Positions 14,948 to 23,233 of a stretch of 31,006 nucleotides of DNA are shown here, piece by piece. Within the stretch, counting starts at the first letter, position 1, and the number at the start of each line of letters is the position of its first letter. Source of the stretch: JANWHF01 sp036276235 (GTDB taxonomy: Bacteria; Planctomycetota; Phycisphaerae; Tepidisphaerales; Tepidisphaeraceae); assembly GCA_036276235.1 (NCBI GenBank), contig DATBDZ010000149.1:1-31006 (forward strand), written 5' to 3'. The position numbers were made by a program, and so were the translations under genes. The notes below the pieces were generated by a model. That model saw nothing but the letters and a program-made list of their open reading frames with translations, was not told the origin of the DNA and ran no database searches.

Positions 14948-15778
14948 AACTGCCCATGTAACGGGGAGCGAGATACCTGCCGCCAGCATGTAAAAGACAC
15001 CGCAACGAGTCGTGCGCGCCAGCATCCTTATGTTGGTCCACCATGCGGATATCAGGACAAACAGCATAGTGGCGCCAGAAGAATACAACAGACGTGAGTC
15101 CATCTCTCCGTACCCGCCAGCAACGACGTTTGCGATCCATAGCGCGGCAACGAAAGCGGCGGTCGGGACGATCAGCCATGCCCAAGGCGCGCATGCATAG
15201 CGGCTGATTGCGATCAATCGCATCTGCCTTTGCTCGTCGATGCCGCCTGCACGGAACCAGAGCCCCGGAGCAGAGAGTCCAAGACAAAATGTGATGATGA
15301 CGCCGATCGGAAGCACCGGCGGCATCGTCGCTCCGGCAAAGAAGACAAATGTAAGTTGCCAGGTTCGGCCGGACTTCGGGTCCAGCGCGGGGCGTAAAAA
15401 ATCGGCATCGAAGTCGAGCAGGAATTCAGCGCCATGCTTGGCGATCATCACACCACAGAGCGAAATGACGATCGGCAATGCCGCCAGCAAAACAACGATC
15501 AATCGAAATCTTCGCGCCGACCGATCGTCGATCGGTGCTCCAATCGCTGTCGCAAAGCGTTTCGGGCGAAACGTCGCGAGCGCCGCCGTGCGAACGAAAG
15601 TGCTGAATCGTCCAAATGTTTTTCGATTCTCCCACGGGATGACAAAGACATCCGCAGCCCCAATCGAAAGCCCGCATTCGGGGCAGGTGGTGCTTGTGAT
15701 TCCGCGCAGGTTATAGCCGCAGTTGGAGCAGAAACGATCGAGGGTTTCAGCAGTGATGGACGGCGGCGTTTGGCTCAT
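14870..15778 (-). CDS. Zinc-ribbon multi-pass membrane protein
   Basis: The N-terminus carries a four-cysteine zinc ribbon, FCSNCGYNLRG...CPECG (Cys17, 20, 32, 35). It is followed by about six hydrophobic segments: about residues 92-115, 142-162 and four more in the C-terminal half, the last near GLFPCVVGLVWIIIDSL. This ribbon-plus-membrane design is common in planctomycetes and its role is unknown. The ORF overlaps the 3' end of the convergent gene by 78 bases. The start at 15778 lies 38 bases from the end of the Spy-like gene and both read on the minus strand, so it could be the last gene of the anti-sigma operon. Confidence 0.78.
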   Translation of the reverse strand: MSQTPPSITAETLDRFCSNCGYNLRGITSTTCPECGLSIGAADVFVIPWENRKTFGRFSTFVRTAALATFRPKRFATAIGAPIDDRSARRFRLIVVLLAALPIVISLCGVMIAKHGAEFLLDFDADFLRPALDPKSGRTWQLTFVFFAGATMPPVLPIGVIITFCLGLSAPGLWFRAGGIDEQRQMRLIAISRYACAPWAWLIVPTAAFVAALWIANVVAGGYGEMDSRLLYSSGATMLFVLISAWWTNIRMLARTTRCGVFYMLAAGISLPVTWAVSAAIGLGLFPCVVGLVWIIIDSLRR

Positions 15779-15816
15779 CTTCGCCGATCAATCGTCGTGG
15801 ATCGCGCGAGGAATTG

Positions 15817-16344
15817 CTAATCGCGATGCGCCGGCTCCGTCTCGCTGCCGCCCCGGGCTCGGCGATGGACCATTGCGTTTCGCGGCGGGCCGTGATGGCC
15901 GTGGGCTTTGAGGATGTCGTCGTATTTCTTGCGCTGGTCTTCGCTGAGGATCTGGCGGGTCTGGTCTTCGGCGTCGCGCATCGACTGGCTGCGCTCCGAG
16001 TTTAACTGCTCAACTCGATCCTTGTGATCCAGTTGAATCCTGTCGAATTGTTGCCTCTGCTCGGGCGTCAGCAGATCGAGGATGGCCTGATCGCGATCTT
16101 TGTCGCACTCGTGAAATTGCTTGGGCAGATCCGGCCGCGTGACGGCGGTGCTGGACCAGATTGCCTTCATCTGCTTCTCCTGCTCGGCGGAGAGATGAAG
16201 CTGGTTGCCCAGCCAGGAATGCTGCGGGCGCTGCGGCGACATCGCCGGCGTTTCGCGGTTGTCGGCGGGCGAACGCCCCACCGCCAGGCCGGCGATGAAC
16301 ATCAGCGCGAATCCCAGCACGATTGCCAGCTTTAGATTGCTCAT
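15817..16344 (-). CDS. Spy/CpxP-like periplasmic stress protein
   Basis: The 175-residue protein starts with a membrane segment or uncleaved signal (LKLAIVLGFALMFIAGLAVG). The rest is helical and charged, with an LSAEQEKQMKAIW motif and an LTPEQRQQFDRI motif, the LTxxQ pattern of Spy/CpxP/ZraP proteins that sense or bind misfolded proteins or metals in the periplasm. A His-rich HGHHGPP tail near residue 150 may bind metal. The start overlaps the anti-sigma stop by four bases (ATGA), so the two are translated together. In other planctomycetes such proteins sit with ECF sigma and anti-sigma genes; here it follows the anti-sigma. Confidence 0.83.
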   Translation of the reverse strand: MSNLKLAIVLGFALMFIAGLAVGRSPADNRETPAMSPQRPQHSWLGNQLHLSAEQEKQMKAIWSSTAVTRPDLPKQFHECDKDRDQAILDLLTPEQRQQFDRIQLDHKDRVEQLNSERSQSMRDAEDQTRQILSEDQRKKYDDILKAHGHHGPPRNAMVHRRARGGSETEPAHRD

Positions 16345-16823
16345 GGCTCGCCTCCCGACAAGTCCCGGGCCAGGAAGTCGTCGAATTGGGTGTCGGCGGT
16401 GGATGTATCGGCAGTGGATGCAACGATGGTATTGGTTGCCGGATCAGGATCGATCGCGGCACGTTCCCAGTTGGAGATGCTCGCAGTGGGCGCGCTCGCG
16501 GCCGGGCGCTGGCTGACAAAGCTCCAGCGAATGACCGACGCCGCCAGCACGGCTGCCGCGACCGCGGTCATGCGGCGGCCAAAGCGGGCCAGCGCGATTT
16601 CCTCAAGCGTCTTATCAGGAGATCGCGGACCATCGGCGAGCATCGGCGCGGCATCGGGAACGATCAGCGTGGAAAGGGCTCGCGAGATGGCGTGCATCCG
16701 CTCCAATTCCAGCGCGCAGTCCTGGCAATCCAGGATGTGCTGCTCCACGCGCTCATGCTCGAGCGGGCTCAGTTCCCCGTCGTAATACGGGCTGAGCATG
16801 GTGCTGAATTCACATTCGGCCAT
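16341..16823 (-). CDS. Zinc-finger anti-sigma factor
   Basis: The 160-residue protein begins MAECEFSTMLSPYYDGELSP and contains the HxxxCxxC zinc motif of the zf-HC2 / ZAS group (His29, Cys33, Cys36). A single membrane segment lies at about residues 85-103 (MTAVAAAVLAASVIRW). This is the usual build of a membrane-bound anti-sigma that holds an ECF sigma in the cytoplasm. The frame is open to 16859, but ATG 16823 is preferred: GGGAG lies 8 bases upstream and the zinc-finger fold begins there. Its likely partner is the ECF sigma gene at 17043, which is transcribed away from it. Confidence 0.85.
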   Translation of the reverse strand: MAECEFSTMLSPYYDGELSPLEHERVEQHILDCQDCALELERMHAISRALSTLIVPDAAPMLADGPRSPDKTLEEIALARFGRRMTAVAAAVLAASVIRWSFVSQRPAASAPTASISNWERAAIDPDPATNTIVASTADTSTADTQFDDFLARDLSGGEP

Positions 16824-16875
16824 ACCCTGCGCTCCCATGGAGCCCCGATCTGCCCACAATGGTATTCTACCGTTT

Positions 16876-16887
16876 CAAACGCGTTTG
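16876..16887. promoter_or_regulatory. 12-base perfect palindrome in a divergent promoter region
   Basis: CAAACGCGTTTG is self-complementary and lies 53 bases upstream of the anti-sigma start and 156 bases upstream of the ECF sigma start. It could be an operator, but only one copy is seen. Confidence 0.35.
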
Positions 16888-17042
16888 GTTCATTATTGCG
16901 GTTGAAGCCGACAATAAATCACGCTTTACTAACGCCTTAGTCGCAGGTTATTCTCAAAAAAAGTTTTGTTGGAATAAACGGCCCCGTCAGCGGTACTCAC
17001 AGTAGTCAGGGTGCGTTCTCGACCCTCAGCGGAGTTCCCGGA

Positions 17043-17774
17043 GTGAGGACACAAGCGACTGAAAGCCAGGCGCCTGCGGCGCTGGGAGCGTCCATTGCCG
17101 CGCGGGGAGTTGTCGCGCCCGCAGGGGTTGCGAGTGCAACGATTGCATCTGAAGGGGTCGCAACCGGAGTAGTAGCACCGGGTATCGTCCCAACTGTGGT
17201 AGTCGCATCGGGTGCAACCGCCGAAATGTTCGAGCAGGCGGTTCGCACGCATTCCAAGCGGATGCTCGCCATCGCGCGGGGAATCGTCGGGAATCGAGCG
17301 GCTCCGGAAGATGTCGTCCAGCAGGCCCTGACCAACCTTTACCAGCATCGCGATCGTTACGATTGGCGCGACCCGGGCGGCTTGATCCGCCGCGCTGTCG
17401 TCAATGAAGCCATCCGCATCCTGCGGCATCCGCGGATGGTCCGCGTAGCCGAGGATCATCCCGGCGAGCCGCACTCCCCCTCGGCCCGGATCATGAACTC
17501 CGAGATGGTTGATAAAGTCCGGGCGGCCATCGACCAGCTTCCAAGTCACTTCCGCGCGGCGCTCATCCTCTGCGAATACGAGAACATGGCGTATTCGCAG
17601 ATCGCGCAGGTGCTGGGCGTAAGCATGCCGCAGGTGAAGACCTGGCTGCATCGCGGTCGCCGGCAGCTTGGGGTTTTGCTGGAAGAGTTTATGAAGGCTC
17701 CGCCGCGCCCGCGGAGTGATCAAACGCGTGGGACGCGGTATGTGAAGTTGCGAGTGGAGGATCCGTCGGATTAG
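17043..17774 (+). CDS. ECF RNA polymerase sigma factor with a long Ala/Val-rich N-terminus
   Basis: Region 2 covers about residues 62-130 (FEQAVRTHSKRMLAIARGIVGN, APEDVVQQALTNLYQ) and region 4 about 155-215 (LPSHFRAALILCEYENMAYSQIAQ, then VSMPQVKTWLHRGRR). This is the two-domain plan of an extracytoplasmic-function sigma factor. The first 60 residues are low-complexity Ala, Val, Gly and Thr with VVAP repeats, which is unusual for this family. GTG 17043 (with GGAG 8 bases upstream) includes this stretch; ATG 17226 would leave it out. The anti-sigma and Spy-like genes are divergent on the other side of a 219-base region. It probably controls an envelope-stress regulon that includes them. Confidence 0.87.
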   Translation: MRTQATESQAPAALGASIAARGVVAPAGVASATIASEGVATGVVAPGIVPTVVVASGATAEMFEQAVRTHSKRMLAIARGIVGNRAAPEDVVQQALTNLYQHRDRYDWRDPGGLIRRAVVNEAIRILRHPRMVRVAEDHPGEPHSPSARIMNSEMVDKVRAAIDQLPSHFRAALILCEYENMAYSQIAQVLGVSMPQVKTWLHRGRRQLGVLLEEFMKAPPRPRSDQTRGTRYVKLRVEDPSD

Positions 17775-17784
17775 TTGTTAGAAT

Positions 17785-18450
17785 CTAAAACGAAAACGAC
17801 CCGTAAAACGCGCTGTTCTCCCCTTCACGTTCCCACTTATCGCCCAGGGTTCCCGCGGAGTACGAAGCGTTCTGCGTATATCCCACCTTGCGATGCTCAA
17901 TTGGAGTCAGCGGTGTGTACCAAACGAGATTCGGCTGGGCACAGCAGGCATCATCCGGCATCGCTTCAACCGACATCGCCGCGAAACCATCGGCCTTCAC
18001 CGAGTAAGCGGTATTGACATGGCTGAAGCTGATCGCCGCGCGGCGGACATTCACAATCTTGCCGATCGCGCTCCCGCACTTTTCGGCGAGCAGATCGCTG
18101 ACAGCCGAAACCTGTGCCTGCGTCGCATGCGTATCGACGATCAGCTCCGCCTTGCGGGTGGCATGTTCCTGCGAGAGGTTGTCGTCGGAAGTAACGGAAG
18201 CCATCGCGCGGACGCCGCTCAGATCGGTGCCGTGGAAGGAGCCGCTTGTGAAGCTCCAAGCCATGATCGCGTCGCGGCCGGTGGTGACCAGCTCGCCGTT
18301 GTAGTGGCACGCGCCAGCGAAGACGCTCGCCGTGCGGGCCTCGACATAATCGCCGGTGATCTTGCTCGCCGGGGCGGCAATATTCGAGGGCGAAGCCGGA
18401 CAAATCGAGCAGGCAAGCAATGCCAACATCGTGATGAGGAGAGCTTTCAT
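17785..18450 (-). CDS. Exported DUF1326 family protein
   Basis: The 221-residue protein has a signal peptide (MKALLITMLALLACSICPA) and then the DUF1326-type start ITGDYVEARTASVFAGACHYNGE, with TTGRDAIMAWSF and SGSFHGTDLSGVR segments. DUF1326 proteins have no known reaction. The C-terminal part has CC (DDACCAQPNLVWY) and YTQNASYSAGTLG segments that belong to the same family. It converges on the ECF sigma gene with only 10 bases between their ends. Its upstream region contains a 36-base inverted repeat at 18481-18583, which should affect its promoter or leader. Confidence 0.83.
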   Translation of the reverse strand: MKALLITMLALLACSICPASPSNIAAPASKITGDYVEARTASVFAGACHYNGELVTTGRDAIMAWSFTSGSFHGTDLSGVRAMASVTSDDNLSQEHATRKAELIVDTHATQAQVSAVSDLLAEKCGSAIGKIVNVRRAAISFSHVNTAYSVKADGFAAMSVEAMPDDACCAQPNLVWYTPLTPIEHRKVGYTQNASYSAGTLGDKWEREGENSAFYGSFSF

Positions 18451-18480
18451 GGTTTTAGCTCCTTAATGAGTGGTCTTGAA

Positions 18481-18583
18481 TAAGTAGTCAGAGGTAATAA
18501 GTAGTCAGAAGTCAGAGAATTCGGATTCGCGTATGCCGCATTTCTTTTCTGACTACTGACTACTCATTACCTCTGACTACTAA
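18481..18583. repeat. 36-base inverted repeat upstream of the DUF1326 gene
   Basis: The left arm 18481-18516 and right arm 18548-18583 match at about 33 of 36 inverted positions around 31 bases. Each arm is itself made of repeated GTAGTCAGA-like words. It separates the DUF1326 start from the small HCWC gene. Confidence 0.87.
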
Positions 18584-18590
18584 TTCGCTT

Positions 18591-18857
18591 TCAAAGCGCT
18601 CTTGGTTCAGACAGGCCCGAGCGGTAACACGCCCGGCTTTGGCCGCACTGATCGGGGGCGGCGATGTAGCCGTCCGGGCCGATCGGCAACTGAGTATGAT
18701 AGCACCAGCAATGCCCGCTGGGATCAAAATAATCTGATTCGACCGACGGCAGATGATCGAGCATAAAGTACTTTTTGGAGCGTAAATCGCCGCAGAACGG
18801 GGTGTTGAGCACGTTGAGGCTTGAAGACGGTTTTGCGGGATCGATGCGGGGATTCAT
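18591..18857 (-). CDS. Small conserved HCWC protein, 88 residues
   Basis: The protein begins MNPRIDPAKPSSSLNVLNTP and holds a Cys-rich core: FCGDL near residue 22, GHCWCYHTQLPIGPDG in the middle and DQCGQSRACYRSG near the end. I know similar short proteins in planctomycetes but no function; the four or five cysteines suggest metal binding. The open frame runs to 18986, but that part is encoded by the 132-nt repeat. ATG 18857 is used, with GGAG about 6 bases upstream. It lies downstream of the FAD-subunit gene on the same strand, with the repeat between them, so it may be read from the same transcript. Confidence 0.72.
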   Translation of the reverse strand: MNPRIDPAKPSSSLNVLNTPFCGDLRSKKYFMLDHLPSVESDYFDPSGHCWCYHTQLPIGPDGYIAAPDQCGQSRACYRSGLSEPRAL

Positions 18858-18890
18858 AGTTGTCTCCAATCGGCGCGGGCCGTTCACTTG

Positions 18891-19022
18891 CTCCCTCTCC
18901 CCTGTACTCAGGGGAGAGGGTTGGGGTGAGGGGACGAATGCCGCGACTTGCGAAACGCACGATATCGCGGCCGGCTGTCCCCTCACCCTGCCCTCTCCCC
19001 TGAGTACAGGGGAGAGGGTTCT
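18891..19022 (+). repeat. 132-nt double-hairpin element, copy 2
   Basis: It has the same order and exact length as copy 1: a GTACTCAGGGGAGAGG hairpin, a GGGGTGAGGGGAC segment, a core, TGTCCCCTCACCCTG, and a GAGTACAGGGGAGAGGGTTCT hairpin. Core words TTG.(A)AAC.GC and CGCGGCC are shared with the other copies. It lies between the HCWC gene and the FAD subunit. Confidence 0.92.
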
Positions 19023-19037
19023 GAGCGCGGCCGCCGT

Positions 19038-20039
19038 TCACGCATTCAACTTCGCCAGCGCCCGGCGGACCAGGGTCTGCGTCAGCGGGATCTTGTATCC
19101 GTTATGTTCCATCGGCGTGGCACCTTCGAGGGCGGCCTTGGCGACCTGAGCCAGGACGGCATCCGACAAGGCCTTGCCCGCCAGCGCGGTTTCGGCCGCC
19201 GGCACGCGCCATGGAATCGTGGCTACGCCGCCGAGCACGATTCTTGCTTGGCGGACGGTTTTATCCGGCGCCAGTTCGACGGCCGCGGCAACAGCCGACA
19301 TCGCAAAGTCCAGCGAGTCGCGCTCCTTAAATTTCAGATACGTTGACTTCGCCGCCAGCGCGGATGCCGGCACTCCGATCTCCGTCACAATCTCTCCATC
19401 CTTGAGCACGTTCTCGCGGCGGACGTCTTTCGACGGCATCACGAAGAAGCTTTCCAGCGGTATCGTTCGTTTGCCATCGGGGCCGGCGATGCTGATCGTC
19501 GCGCCCAATGCGATGAGCATGGGGGCAAGATCGGAGGGATGAACGTAGTTGGATTGCCCGCCGCCGAAGATGGCGTTGTATTTATTTTCGCCGGTGGCGG
19601 CGAAGCAGGTGTCGCCGCCTTTTTTGCGGCAATTGAAATTCTCGAGGCGGAAATACCAGCAGCGCGGGCGCTGGCAGAGATTTCCGCCGATCGTCGCGAG
19701 ATTGCGCATCTGCGGCGTGGCGATCGAATGCGCCGCCTCGGCAAGGCCGGGGAATTTGGCCTTGATGTCGGCGTGCTCTTCGATCTGCACGATCGTCGTC
19801 AGCGCGCCGATCTTGAAGCCGCCCTTCCCATCCGGCTCGATGCGATCGAGCCCCTGGATGGTCTTGAGATTGACCACCCGAGGCGGGCGCACGATGTACG
19901 CCTTGAGGGAAGTAAGCAGGTCCTGCCCGCCGCCCATGGGGCGCGGCATCTCGTCGGGGTCGGCCTTGGGATCGGCCGGCTTGAGCAGCTTCACCGCGTC
20001 ATCGACACTGGAAGCGTTGGCCCATTCGAATGCTTTCAT
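19038..20039 (-). CDS. FAD-binding subunit of a molybdenum hydroxylase, PaoB (YagS) type
   Basis: The 333-residue protein is a CO-dehydrogenase-flavoprotein-type subunit. FAD contacts include PMGGGQDLL (34-42) and ATIGGNL (115-121). A loop between residues 122 and 145 has four cysteines (Cys122, 127, 137, 145), which matches the extra 4Fe-4S cluster found in PaoB rather than in most FAD subunits. It passes electrons from the FeS subunit. The start lies 4 bases after the stop of the molybdenum subunit, with AGGA for ribosome binding, so the two are coupled. It is the third gene of the operon. Confidence 0.93.
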   Translation of the reverse strand: MKAFEWANASSVDDAVKLLKPADPKADPDEMPRPMGGGQDLLTSLKAYIVRPPRVVNLKTIQGLDRIEPDGKGGFKIGALTTIVQIEEHADIKAKFPGLAEAAHSIATPQMRNLATIGGNLCQRPRCWYFRLENFNCRKKGGDTCFAATGENKYNAIFGGGQSNYVHPSDLAPMLIALGATISIAGPDGKRTIPLESFFVMPSKDVRRENVLKDGEIVTEIGVPASALAAKSTYLKFKERDSLDFAMSAVAAAVELAPDKTVRQARIVLGGVATIPWRVPAAETALAGKALSDAVLAQVAKAALEGATPMEHNGYKIPLTQTLVRRALAKLNA

Positions 20040-20043
20040 AGGG

Positions 20044-22269
20044 TCATCCTATCTGCTGCATCTTCATCAAGCCGTTGAGGATTTTGTCGGGGGTAATCGG
20101 CAGCTCGCGCACGCGCACGCCGCACGCGTTGTAGACGGCATTGGCCACAGCGCCGACGCCGGGAATATTCGCCGGCTCCGCCATCCCGATGACGACCGTT
20201 CGCGTGTCGCCGTCGTCGATGATCGGAATCAGCTCCGGTATTTCGAGCGTACCGGGGATTTTGTAATCGCCGAAACCGGGATTCACCATGACGCCCAGCT
20301 CGGCGTCCATGACGCGGCCTTCAGAAAGCGCCATGGCCATCGATTGAATCATGCCGCCGTTGATCTGGCTTTCCATTGCCTTGCGATTCAGCGGCAGGCC
20401 GCAGTCCTGCACGTGGCACATCTTGGTGACGCGCACTTTGCCGGTTTCGATATCCACTTCCACTTCCGCAAACGAAGCGCCATGCGCGCCGTTGCCGGAC
20501 AGGCCCGGTTTCCATTCGCCGCGCGATTGCAGCCCGCCGGTGGGAAGCGCGGCACACGCCTGTTTCCACGGCAGTGACTTTCCGTTACCAGAAATCTGTC
20601 GCTTGTCGAAGATCACTTCCTCCGGCTTGGCGCCGATCAACTGCGACACGCGCGCCGCCATATTGAGGCGAGCCTGGTAGACGGCATCTTTCACTGCCGG
20701 CGCCAGCGACGCGGCGGTAGTTGAGCCGCCCGAGGCGTTGGCATTGCCGTAAGTGGAGTTGCCGATCTTCTCGGTGATGTCCCCCATCTCCAAACCCAGC
20801 TCCTCGGCGACGATCGCGCGAACATACGTTCGCGTTCCGGTGCCCAGGTCCTGTGATCCGACGGCAACGCTGACTGATCCGTCCTGCCCGATGGTGACAT
20901 CGACAACGCACGAGCGGCTTCCGCCGCCGCCCCACGCGCCGATTCCGCATCCCATGCCGCGCTTGAGCGGCCCTTTGCCGCCGCCGGGCGTCGGGTTGCG
21001 GTTGGCCCAACCGATCGCCTGCGCGCCGCGATCAAGCTGGCGATGCCACGCTTCGTTATTTGCGTTTTTCTTGCGGAACTCGACCGGGTCCATCCCGATC
21101 TTGTACGCCAGCTCATCCATCAGCGATTCCATCGCGAAATTCGCCTGCGGATGGCCGGGCGCGCGAAGTGCGACCGATGAATCTTCATTCGTGTTGATCG
21201 GGGTCGATTGGCGGTAAACCGTTTTCGCCGTGTACTGATAGGGCTGGCCCGCGAGGTTGCCGCCGCCGATACCCGGCAGCGCGTGTTGCGTTACATCAAC
21301 CGCCACCAGCGTTCCATCTTTGCTCGCGCCCGCTTTGAATTTCTGAATCGATCCCGGCCCATTTCCCGCCGCCAGAAATTCCTCGCGTCGGCTCAAGGCC
21401 AGTTTCACCGGCGCGCCAACGGCTTTGGCGAGCTTGCAGGCCCACATGCCGGCGATGCCGACGCCGAACTTCGAGCCGAAGCCGCCGCCCATGTTTTGCA
21501 CGATCGAAGTCAGCTTCGAGGCCTGAACGCCCAGCTCGCGAGCCGCATCCTGTACGACGGAAAAAGTTCCCTGGGTGGAGCAGTAAACGGTCGCGGTATC
21601 TCCGCCGTGATAATCGGCAACGAGGCTGTGCGTCTCCAAACAGCAGTGATGCAGGATCGGCGTGCGATATTCGGCTTCGACGACGGCATCGCAAGTCGCG
21701 AGCGCGTCGGCGACGGTTTTCGGATCTCCCTGATTGGCCCCGCGTCCGCCGCGGCCACCCCCACCGCCGCCTCCGCGCGCCGGAGCCGCGACAACCGGAG
21801 CGCCCGGCTTTGTCGCATCTTCGGCAGTCACAGCATGAGGTAGCACGTCGTAATCGATACTGATCGCGTTGACCGCATCTTCCGCCAGCTCAGGAGTCTC
21901 GGCGGCAACCGCCGCGATTGGCTGTCCTTCAAATCGGACTTCGCCACCCACCTGCACGACCGGCAGCACAACCTTCACGCCTTTGATCTTCATCGCCGGC
22001 GCGGGATCGAACTTCTTGATGCGAGCATGCGCATAAGGCGACATCAGGAATCTGCCAAACAGCATTCCCGCCGGCCGCACATCCTGCGTATAGACAGCGG
22101 TGCCGGTCGCCTTGGCCGGGCCATCGACGCGATCCAGATATGAATTGAGCAGCCGATGTTTGTCGTTAGGCCCCCAAGTCGCGCCGGCGGTGTCGTCCAC
22201 TTCAATTTCGACTTCGCCCATCGGGACGCCATCGACGATTTTCGGGACTTTGATCGTTTTCTTTGCCAT
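20044..22269 (-). CDS. Molybdenum-cofactor subunit of aldehyde/xanthine oxidoreductase, PaoC type
   Basis: The 741-residue protein is the large catalytic subunit of a xanthine-oxidase-family enzyme. Moco-site features include QNMGGGFGSKFG, ALRAPGHPQANFAME and the C-terminal GMAEPANIPGVGAVANA, where Glu698 is the expected catalytic base. It is closest to the PaoC (YagR) type, which oxidises aromatic aldehydes. There is no signal peptide; it should be exported together with the Tat-signal-bearing FeS subunit. An unusual run of Gly and Arg, about residues 165-180 (ARGGGGGGGRGGRG), interrupts the N-terminal part and looks like an expansion. A hairpin lies between it and the FeS gene. Confidence 0.94.
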   Translation of the reverse strand: MAKKTIKVPKIVDGVPMGEVEIEVDDTAGATWGPNDKHRLLNSYLDRVDGPAKATGTAVYTQDVRPAGMLFGRFLMSPYAHARIKKFDPAPAMKIKGVKVVLPVVQVGGEVRFEGQPIAAVAAETPELAEDAVNAISIDYDVLPHAVTAEDATKPGAPVVAAPARGGGGGGGRGGRGANQGDPKTVADALATCDAVVEAEYRTPILHHCCLETHSLVADYHGGDTATVYCSTQGTFSVVQDAARELGVQASKLTSIVQNMGGGFGSKFGVGIAGMWACKLAKAVGAPVKLALSRREEFLAAGNGPGSIQKFKAGASKDGTLVAVDVTQHALPGIGGGNLAGQPYQYTAKTVYRQSTPINTNEDSSVALRAPGHPQANFAMESLMDELAYKIGMDPVEFRKKNANNEAWHRQLDRGAQAIGWANRNPTPGGGKGPLKRGMGCGIGAWGGGGSRSCVVDVTIGQDGSVSVAVGSQDLGTGTRTYVRAIVAEELGLEMGDITEKIGNSTYGNANASGGSTTAASLAPAVKDAVYQARLNMAARVSQLIGAKPEEVIFDKRQISGNGKSLPWKQACAALPTGGLQSRGEWKPGLSGNGAHGASFAEVEVDIETGKVRVTKMCHVQDCGLPLNRKAMESQINGGMIQSMAMALSEGRVMDAELGVMVNPGFGDYKIPGTLEIPELIPIIDDGDTRTVVIGMAEPANIPGVGAVANAVYNACGVRVRELPITPDKILNGLMKMQQIG

Positions 22270-22288
22270 AGGGTTCGCCTCGACTCGT

Positions 22289-22367
22289 GAGTTTCAGGTT
22301 TCGAGTTTCAGGTTTCAGGTTCAGGCAATGCATTTTCCTGAAACCCGAAACCTGAAACCCGAAACTC
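22289..22367. repeat. 31-base inverted repeat inside the oxidoreductase operon
   Basis: The arms 22289-22319 and 22337-22367 (made of GTTTCAGG and GTTTCGGG words) match at 27 of 31 positions, or more with G-U pairs. The hairpin starts 5 bases after the FeS stop and ends about 20 bases before the molybdenum-subunit start. A similar tract, without the second arm, lies at about 30789-30818. Confidence 0.88.
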
Positions 22368-22371
22368 ATTC

Positions 22372-23025
22372 TCAGACTTTCGCACCGGACTTGGCTGCCG
22401 CCAGCGCGGCCTGGAAAATGTGCGGATAGGTTCCGCAGCGGCAGAAGTTGCCCTTGCACGCCTCGCGAACGTCCATCTCCGTCGGATTCGGGTTTCGCCG
22501 CAGCAGTGCGGTGACGGAGGTGACGAATCCGGAGGTGCAGTAGCCGCACATCATCGCGTCTTTTTCGACGAACTGCTGCTGCACGGGATTCATATGCTCG
22601 GGCGTGCCCAGGCCTTCGACGGTGGTGATCTTCTTGCCGACAGCATCGATCGCCAGCACCGAGCAGCCGTACACGGGCTTGCCGTTGAGCAGCACCGTGC
22701 AGGCGCCGCAGGTGGCGGCATTGCACACCAGCTTGGGCCCGGTAATCGCCGGCTCCAGCCGATCGCGCAATGTGCTCAGTAGCGTCACGCGCGGCTCGAT
22801 CGCGACCTTGTGATCGGTGTCATTAATATTGAGGGTGACGTTGATCGTCCCGCTCATCACCTCGCCGACGGCCGTACCATCGGGCGCCGCGGGCGCGGCA
22901 TGGACAACGCGGTCAATCACCGCATCCGTCGCGACCGCCGCCGCCCCAACGCCTTTAAGAAAATGCCGCCGAGTCCAACCCGAGGGGTTGGATTTGCCGT
23001 TCTGATCTTCAGAAGTGCCTGCCAT
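22372..23025 (-). CDS. 2Fe-2S subunit with Tat signal, PaoA type
   Basis: The 217-residue protein starts with a Tat signal (TRRHFLKG at about 18-25) and a hydrophobic stretch, so the complex is folded in the cytoplasm and exported. Two 2Fe-2S clusters are visible: Cys101, 106, 109 and 121 in the plant-type domain (CNAATCGACTV...GC) and Cys160, 163, 195 and 197 in the helical domain (MCGYC and FCRCGTY). This is the first gene of the operon FeS, Mo, FAD, whereas E. coli has FeS, FAD, Mo. GGGAG lies 6 bases upstream of ATG. No Moco-insertion chaperone (XdhC/PaoD) is seen in the window. Confidence 0.94.
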   Translation of the reverse strand: MAGTSEDQNGKSNPSGWTRRHFLKGVGAAAVATDAVIDRVVHAAPAAPDGTAVGEVMSGTINVTLNINDTDHKVAIEPRVTLLSTLRDRLEPAITGPKLVCNAATCGACTVLLNGKPVYGCSVLAIDAVGKKITTVEGLGTPEHMNPVQQQFVEKDAMMCGYCTSGFVTSVTALLRRNPNPTEMDVREACKGNFCRCGTYPHIFQAALAAAKSGAKV

Positions 23026-23233
23026 GGATCGCTCCCTGCCAGTTCCACTTACTCATCCAATAATCACGTAAATCCCTACCCTAGCTTTTGAGGCGTGTTG
23101 CGTCAAACGAAAGTTTGAAGCGGAAGTTTGGATCAGGGTCGGCGGCGCGTCGGTGTTCGGAGGGCAGGTCGCCGGCAAAGCCGCCACGCGGGGCGATGCA
23201 AGGTAAACAACGGCACGTAGCAAAGAGCACCGC

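Noticed and set aside
16323..16940. Plus-strand frame of 205 codons
   Set aside because: Shadow of the anti-sigma and Spy-like genes.
18858..18986. N-terminal extension of the HCWC frame
   Set aside because: It translates copy 2 of the same repeat; ATG 18857 has a ribosome site.
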